Shown here: positions 31,279-36,004 of the stretch, piece after piece | How positions within the stretch are numbered: position 1 is the first letter of the stretch | How the letters are laid out: each line of letters opens with the position of its first letter | NCBI GenBank assembly: GCA_014190515.1 | Contig: BJGN01000018.1 | Coordinates: 1 to 36,004, forward strand | Direction of reading: 5' to 3' | DNA: 36,004 bases | Origin: Bacteroidota bacterium | Lineage (GTDB): Bacteria; Bacteroidota; Bacteroidia; Chitinophagales; Saprospiraceae | Program-made: the position numbers and the translations under genes | The notes under the pieces: generated by a model | What the model saw: the letters and a program-made list of their open reading frames with translations, nothing else | Databases searched by the model: none | What the model was told of the DNA's origin: nothing

Positions 31279-33592
31279 GTTAAATTTTACAACTAAGTTA
31301 AAGTCAAAATTAATCCTATTAACGCTGAATAGGAGTTTCTTGTTTTTAATGTTTTATATTTTCACTACCCCTCTTTTTGCGGAACACATCATTGGCGGGG
31401 TAATGAGCTACAAAATACTGCGATATACCAACAATGACCCTCTTTCTAATAGTTGGCGATACAAATTTACGTTAAAAATATATAGGGATTGTAAGGGATC
31501 TGGGGCAAATTTTGATTCATCTCCAGGGACTTTTGCTGCCAATGCTACTATTTACCGCCTGGATCAAAGAAATATCCCTGTAAAAACAATTATTTTTCCT
31601 TTACCAAGCGTCGTAAAAATAAATCCAAATCCGGGAAATGACTGCTTAAAAGTACCCCCTAATGTATGTGTTGAGGAGGGAATTTACGAATTGGAAACCG
31701 ATTTACCCATTATTGACGCTGCTTATGTAATTAGTTATCAAAGATGTTGCCGGAATATTTCTATTTCGAATATTGTCAATCCAGCGCTAACCGGAGCGAC
31801 GTTTTCTGTTGAAATAAGTTCTGCGGCTCAAAAAGCAAAATTAGACAGTCCGGAATTTTTAAACTTCCCTCCTGTCGTTCTTTGTGCCGGACAGTCTTTT
31901 GATTTTGACCAGTCGGTTACTTCTATTAGTGGCGACAGTTTAGTTTATTCGCTGGCTAATCCAACCACCGGCGGTGGGCCCGACAATACTAATGCTAAAA
32001 GTGCCAACGGAGTTGCCCCCGATCCGGATCTCCCTCCTCCGTACAATGAGGTTCAGTACGCTGGGCCAACTTTCACGAGCGCTAAGCCCCTCGGATTAAA
32101 CAGTATTCTTACCATACAACCCAAAACGGGCCTCATTCAGGGTAAACCAGCTTTAACAGGACAGTTTGTATTGGGAATTGAGGTAAAACGCTATCGGAAT
32201 GGCATTTTGTACCATACGCTGAGAAGAGATTTTCAAATAAATGTAGGAAATTGCGATGCTAAAGTAAAAGTTAATTTACCCCTCACAAATGTCTCCGGAA
32301 CCAGTGAAAGTATCTTTCAAAATTGTGGTGAGACCAAAGTAACCTTCAAAAATGACAGTCAGGACACCTCCGCCATTACCTCTTATAACTGGACGTTTAC
32401 CGGCGCTACCCCAACCCAGGTATTTACGTCTAATCAACGCAATGCTACCATTGATTTTTTAGCCCCGGGCACCTATAATGGTAAGTTAGTCCTTAATCCG
32501 ACGGGAACCTGTAAAGATTCATTGTCTTTCAAGGTAGTTATTCCTCAAAAAATAGCCGCTGTATTTGAAATCAAAGGAGATTCCTGCAAAACAAATCCAA
32601 TATTATTATCATATAAAGGACTTTCAACACCAAAAACTTTACGTTGGCAATTTGAAACGGTTGGTAGTTCATTAGTTTCAACCGATCTAAATCCAACCTT
32701 CACACCTACCAAAAGTGGAAATTACAAGATACAATTATTAGTTAATGGGGAGGGTAATTGCCGGGATAGCTCTGTACAATCGTTTCCTTATTTTCCTATT
32801 CCTGATATTTCTAAAATTGAAAATACACCTTTAAATGCCTGTCTTGGAAATGAGATTAAATACTCAACCAATCCATTTATTCCCTTAGACGGAGTTAACG
32901 TCAAATGGGATTTTGGTGACGGAAAGACTTCCAACACCTTACCAGCAACCCATTCCTACACTAAGGAGGGTCTTTATAAAGTAAGTATAACCCTAACTAC
33001 TGGAAATGGTGTCTGTACTAAGAAAATAGATTTGACCAATCAACTGAATATTCGAGTTGGTCCAAAAGCCTCATTCACATATACCCCAAAGGAGGATCTT
33101 TCGTTAAAACAACTCGTTACCTTTACGAGTAATTCAGGCAACCAGTTAAAGCATTTGTGGAAAAATGGAGAAAAAAGAATAGATTCCACGCTGAATTTTG
33201 CGTATGCGCTACCCGATACGGGTTTTATTCCTATTAGTTTGCAAGTCACCGATATTTTAACAGGGTGTTCAGACCTTATTTCACAGGAAATATATGTTAA
33301 ACCACAAGTCAGAATATATATTCCTAATGCATTTTCGCCTAATTTTGATGGTATTAACGATGAATTTAATGCTTCAGGTGATTTGGAAATTTTAAAAGAT
33401 TATAAAATGCAGTTATTTTCAAGATGGGGAAACCCTGTTTTTATTTCCACCGATCCCAATATTGGTTGGGATGGCAGTCTGACAAACGCTATTAAGGCCG
33501 CACCCGCAGATACTTACATTTATGTGATCAGTTATACAGATAATAAGGGAGAAAAACAGTATTTTTCAGGAACCGTACTACTAATGAGATAA
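31277..33592 (+). CDS. PKD-domain surface protein with gliding-motility-associated C-terminal domain (T9SS type B)
   Basis: 771 residues. A long signal peptide (about 1-34, ...FTTPLFA) is followed by a conserved N-terminal domain starting HIIGGVMSYK with the Cys-rich SYQRCCRN motif, then He_PIG-like parts (IQPKTGLIQGKPALTGQF), a PKD domain around VKWDFGDGKTSNTLPATHSY, and the CHU_C/TIGR04131 domain from about 684 (NAFSPNFDGINDEF ... FSRWGNPVF) to the end. CHU_C directs export through the type IX system and surface attachment. The next gene is a tandem paralogue 4 bases downstream. The start ATG overlaps the start codon of the divergent gene (CATG). A later ATG (31349) would remove the charged part of the signal peptide. 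Likely an adhesin-like cell-surface protein. Confidence 0.88.
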   Translation: MLNFTTKLKSKLILLTLNRSFLFLMFYIFTTPLFAEHIIGGVMSYKILRYTNNDPLSNSWRYKFTLKIYRDCKGSGANFDSSPGTFAANATIYRLDQRNIPVKTIIFPLPSVVKINPNPGNDCLKVPPNVCVEEGIYELETDLPIIDAAYVISYQRCCRNISISNIVNPALTGATFSVEISSAAQKAKLDSPEFLNFPPVVLCAGQSFDFDQSVTSISGDSLVYSLANPTTGGGPDNTNAKSANGVAPDPDLPPPYNEVQYAGPTFTSAKPLGLNSILTIQPKTGLIQGKPALTGQFVLGIEVKRYRNGILYHTLRRDFQINVGNCDAKVKVNLPLTNVSGTSESIFQNCGETKVTFKNDSQDTSAITSYNWTFTGATPTQVFTSNQRNATIDFLAPGTYNGKLVLNPTGTCKDSLSFKVVIPQKIAAVFEIKGDSCKTNPILLSYKGLSTPKTLRWQFETVGSSLVSTDLNPTFTPTKSGNYKIQLLVNGEGNCRDSSVQSFPYFPIPDISKIENTPLNACLGNEIKYSTNPFIPLDGVNVKWDFGDGKTSNTLPATHSYTKEGLYKVSITLTTGNGVCTKKIDLTNQLNIRVGPKASFTYTPKEDLSLKQLVTFTSNSGNQLKHLWKNGEKRIDSTLNFAYALPDTGFIPISLQVTDILTGCSDLISQEIYVKPQVRIYIPNAFSPNFDGINDEFNASGDLEILKDYKMQLFSRWGNPVFISTDPNIGWDGSLTNAIKAAPADTYIYVISYTDNKGEKQYFSGTVLLMR

Positions 33593-33596
33593 GATT

Positions 33597-35870
33597 ATGA
33601 ACTATCTACGCATTCTTCCCTTCATCCTCCTCCTCAGCATCTCTTTTTTTGGGGGCGTAAACTTACAGGCAAAGCACCTTATTGGTGGTAATTTAACCTA
33701 CAAATGCCTTGGAAATGGAGACTACTCATTCACTCTTAAAGTGTATAGGGATTGTAATTGTACCGAGTGTGCGCAGTTAGACGATATTGCAGAAATAGGG
33801 ATTTATCGTTGTAATGGGGATGCAGATTGCGGAAGATTGCGGCAAAATTCCGTTTTTTCCAGAGTTCAGGTAAGATTAACGTCAAAAAGGAATGTAGAAC
33901 GTCCTGATTATCCATGTTTAATACCCCCTAATATTTGTGTTGAAGAGGGTATTTATGAATTTAAGCTAAGTAATTACGGCATCCGTCTTCCACCTGGAAA
34001 TGTATCTTATCACGTGTCCTATCAAAGATGTTGTCGAAATAATACCATCACCAATATCATTAATCCTGATCAGGTGGGATCCACTTATGGCATAGAAATA
34101 ACACCGGAAGCACAGGCTTTATGCAATAACAGTCCTGAATTTAAAACCTTCCCTCCAACGGTTATTTGTGTTAATAATGAATTAAAATACGATCATAGTG
34201 CTAAAGATGCCGATGGAGATTCCTTAGTTTATTCTTTTTGTGCCCCTTTTAACGGTGGTGGTCCCTCCACAAATAATGTGATCTACAGAACTTGTGATGG
34301 CGCTTATCCTACGCCTGCTTGTCCTCCTCCCTATTCACTGGTTACCTTTAGAGGTGGAAATATAACGTCATCAACGCCCATGGCCGGGGATCCAATTGTT
34401 AGCATAGATTCAAAAACAGGGTTGATAACTGGAAAACCAACCGCAAAAGGACAATTTGTGGTAGGGGTTTGTATTGCTGAATATAGAAACGGTATTTTAA
34501 TAAGTAAATCAAACCGGGATTTTCAATTTAACGTTGCTGATTGTGACCCATTGGTTTTTGCTAAACTGGGCGAAGCCATTGCCGTTACAGATCAGGAATA
34601 TAAAGTCATTTCCTGCGGCATAACCGATGTAAAATTTGTAAATAATAGTTATCAACGGGCCTCCATTAAAAGTCAAAAGTGGGAATTCCTTATTGGAAAT
34701 ACCAAAATAACATCAACCGATTGGGAACCAACTTTGAAGTTTCCTGGTATTGGAAAGTATAATGGGAAACTTTTATTAAATCCGGGCACAGGTTGCGCAG
34801 ATTCCGCAGATATTGAGGTGCTTATTTTTCCTGATTTAACAGCAGATTTCACCTATAATTATGATACTTGTTATGCCCAACCCGTTAATTTCACTGATTT
34901 GTCAGTGAGCGGAAGTGGAGGAATAAGCAGTTATAATTGGGTTTTTGGTGACGGTCAAAAAGGGACTGGCAAATTAACAGGTCACCAGTATAACTTAGCT
35001 GGTGAATTCTCTGTTTCCCTGACAGTAAAAGATTTAAATCAATGTACAGAAACGGTAACAAAAAAAGTACGTTATTTTCCCGCTCCAGCCCTTTTAGTTG
35101 TTAAACCCTCACAGGCAATAGGTTGCGCTCCCGTCAATATGGTTTTTGATAATCTTTCAAAACCTATCGATGAAAGCTACAAGGTCAAGTGGGAATTTGG
35201 GGATGGTGGAAAAAGTACTAAATTAAATCCTACTTATACTTACACTAAAGAAGGTATTTATTCAGTAAGTCTCTCCGTAACCTCGCCCATAGGGTGTAAA
35301 ATAGATACCGTTTTTAATAATCTTATTAAAATATCTTCTTCCCCCGAAGCAGCATTTGATTTTGCCCCGAAGCAAATAACCAATATCGATAATAAAGTTG
35401 TCTTTACAGATGAATCCATTAATGCTATACGCTGGCGATGGGACTTCGGTGATAATGCTCAACATGAGGAAAGAAACCCCATTCATCTTTATCAGGATAC
35501 CGGTATATTTACTATAACCCTCGTTGTAACACATCCAAGTGGTTGTCTTGATACCGCACAGGCTTTACTGGATGTAAGGCCTGATGTCAGGTATTTTTTA
35601 CCCAATGCCTTTACGCCAAATTATGATGGTAAAAATGATATTTTCAGGGGAGTAGGAATAATGACGGGTGCTACAAATTTTAAATTCCAAATTTGGAATC
35701 GATGGGGAGAAAGAGTCTTTTCTACCGATGATATCAAAGAGGGTTGGAACGGAAATCACCTGAATAACGGTTCAGCATCTCCTGAGGGCGTTTATATTAC
35801 ATTGATTTCCTATAAAGATCCCCGGGGCGTTCCAGTGGAAATCAAAGGATTTGTAACTCTTTTACGTTAA
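33597..35870 (+). CDS. tandem paralogue: PKD-domain surface protein with gliding-motility-associated C-terminal domain
   Basis: 757 residues. Signal peptide about 1-25 (...GGVNLQA), then KHLIGGNLTYK, ICVEEGIYEF and SYQRCCRNNTITNIINP, the same N-terminal domain as the preceding gene, here with more cysteines (CNCTEC, CNGDADCG). Three PKD repeats follow, each with the W.FGDG-type core: SYNWVFGDGQ, VKWEFGDGGKS and WRWDFGDNAQ. The CHU_C domain runs from about 670 (NAFTPNYDGKNDIF, WNRWGERVF) to the end. Exported by type IX secretion and anchored at the cell surface; role probably adhesive or structural. It begins 4 bases after the stop of its paralogue, so the pair forms one operon that arose by duplication. 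Confidence 0.9.
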   Translation: MNYLRILPFILLLSISFFGGVNLQAKHLIGGNLTYKCLGNGDYSFTLKVYRDCNCTECAQLDDIAEIGIYRCNGDADCGRLRQNSVFSRVQVRLTSKRNVERPDYPCLIPPNICVEEGIYEFKLSNYGIRLPPGNVSYHVSYQRCCRNNTITNIINPDQVGSTYGIEITPEAQALCNNSPEFKTFPPTVICVNNELKYDHSAKDADGDSLVYSFCAPFNGGGPSTNNVIYRTCDGAYPTPACPPPYSLVTFRGGNITSSTPMAGDPIVSIDSKTGLITGKPTAKGQFVVGVCIAEYRNGILISKSNRDFQFNVADCDPLVFAKLGEAIAVTDQEYKVISCGITDVKFVNNSYQRASIKSQKWEFLIGNTKITSTDWEPTLKFPGIGKYNGKLLLNPGTGCADSADIEVLIFPDLTADFTYNYDTCYAQPVNFTDLSVSGSGGISSYNWVFGDGQKGTGKLTGHQYNLAGEFSVSLTVKDLNQCTETVTKKVRYFPAPALLVVKPSQAIGCAPVNMVFDNLSKPIDESYKVKWEFGDGGKSTKLNPTYTYTKEGIYSVSLSVTSPIGCKIDTVFNNLIKISSSPEAAFDFAPKQITNIDNKVVFTDESINAIRWRWDFGDNAQHEERNPIHLYQDTGIFTITLVVTHPSGCLDTAQALLDVRPDVRYFLPNAFTPNYDGKNDIFRGVGIMTGATNFKFQIWNRWGERVFSTDDIKEGWNGNHLNNGSASPEGVYITLISYKDPRGVPVEIKGFVTLLR

Positions 35871-35903
35871 TTTGTATGGATTATAAGTATTTATGTGTAA
35901 AAA

Positions 35904-35934
35904 TTGTATTTACCAGTTTATTTATATATTTTTG
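35904..35934 (+). promoter_or_regulatory. promoter for the gene at the right edge
   Basis: TTG at 35904-35906 (-33), 20 bases, then TATTTTTG at 35927-35934 (-7), matching the Bacteroidota promoter layout. The next ATG is at 35959, 25 bases beyond the -7 element. Confidence 0.55.
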
Positions 35935-35958
35935 CACGTCAAAAAAAATTAAGTTAAG

Positions 35959-36004
35959 ATGGACGCAATAAAATACGTGCACGAACAACTCACACCGAGT
36001 AGCA
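35959..36004 (+). CDS. N-terminal fragment of a gene, possibly ribosomal protein L19
   Basis: Fifteen codons (MDAIKYVHEQLTPSS) are present before the window ends. The start resembles Bacteroidota L19 (rplS), which opens with a short amphipathic segment of the M..IKFV.E type, but 15 residues are not enough to decide. A good promoter lies just upstream, and an A-rich leader with no Shine-Dalgarno sequence precedes the ATG, as is usual in this phylum. Confidence 0.4.
   Translation, partial: MDAIKYVHEQLTPSS

Overview
The window is AT-rich and comes from a member of the Bacteroidota. Evidence: two secreted proteins end in the gliding-motility-associated C-terminal (CHU_C / type B) domain of the type IX secretion system, there are two TonB-dependent receptors (one SusC-like with a carboxypeptidase-regulatory domain), several upstream regions carry the Bacteroidota -7 element TAnnTTTG, and there are no Shine-Dalgarno-like leaders. 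The exact order (Saprospiria, Cytophagia or similar) cannot be fixed from the sequence.

Layout. 1-176 is the tail of a beta-carbonic-anhydrase-like gene with a clear terminator. 223-610 has no gene; it holds a roughly 240-bp imperfect inverted-repeat element, MITE-like, with a perfect central palindrome, plus a second copy of its left end. 611-3406 (minus) is a tightly overlapping trio of exported proteins: TIM-barrel sugar isomerase/epimerase, cyanophycinase-like S51 peptidase and SMP-30/gluconolactonase. 3500-14977 (minus) is a long co-directional run: S9 peptidase, TonB receptor and fdhD (all overlapping), then a SusC-like TonB receptor, a YfiT/DinB-type enzyme, gatB and a HerA-like (DUF853) ATPase. 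15098-15481 is a small secreted orphan. 15494-19556 (minus) carries ccmB, ccmC, ccmD, a Glu/Leu/Phe/Val dehydrogenase and an Lrp/AsnC regulator; a 19-bp perfect inverted repeat separates the last two.

A periplasmic amidase (plus) overlaps the 5' end of ccmB. It converges on a 1191-residue SF1-helicase/MTES-nuclease-like protein whose catalytic motifs are all altered; this is the most unusual gene in the window. A PAS-AraC regulator, a higBA toxin-antitoxin pair, a decayed gene and an initiator tRNA-fMet follow (24.5-26.8 kb); this is the most accessory-looking part. 26881-30677 (plus) encodes a thiolase, a GH27 alpha-galactosidase with an NPCBM domain and a single-domain asparaginase-like protein. 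A divergent Sua5/YrdC paralogue with an eroded active site then shares overlapping start codons (CATG) with the first of two tandem PKD/CHU_C surface proteins. The window closes with the first 15 codons of a gene, possibly rplS.

Most genes are housekeeping or typical Bacteroidota accessory functions. Nothing proves a wholly new system. The best candidates for novelty are the catalytically eroded helicase/nuclease, the divergent Sua5 paralogue, the CcmC with a large extracytoplasmic insertion, and the intergenic inverted-repeat element.
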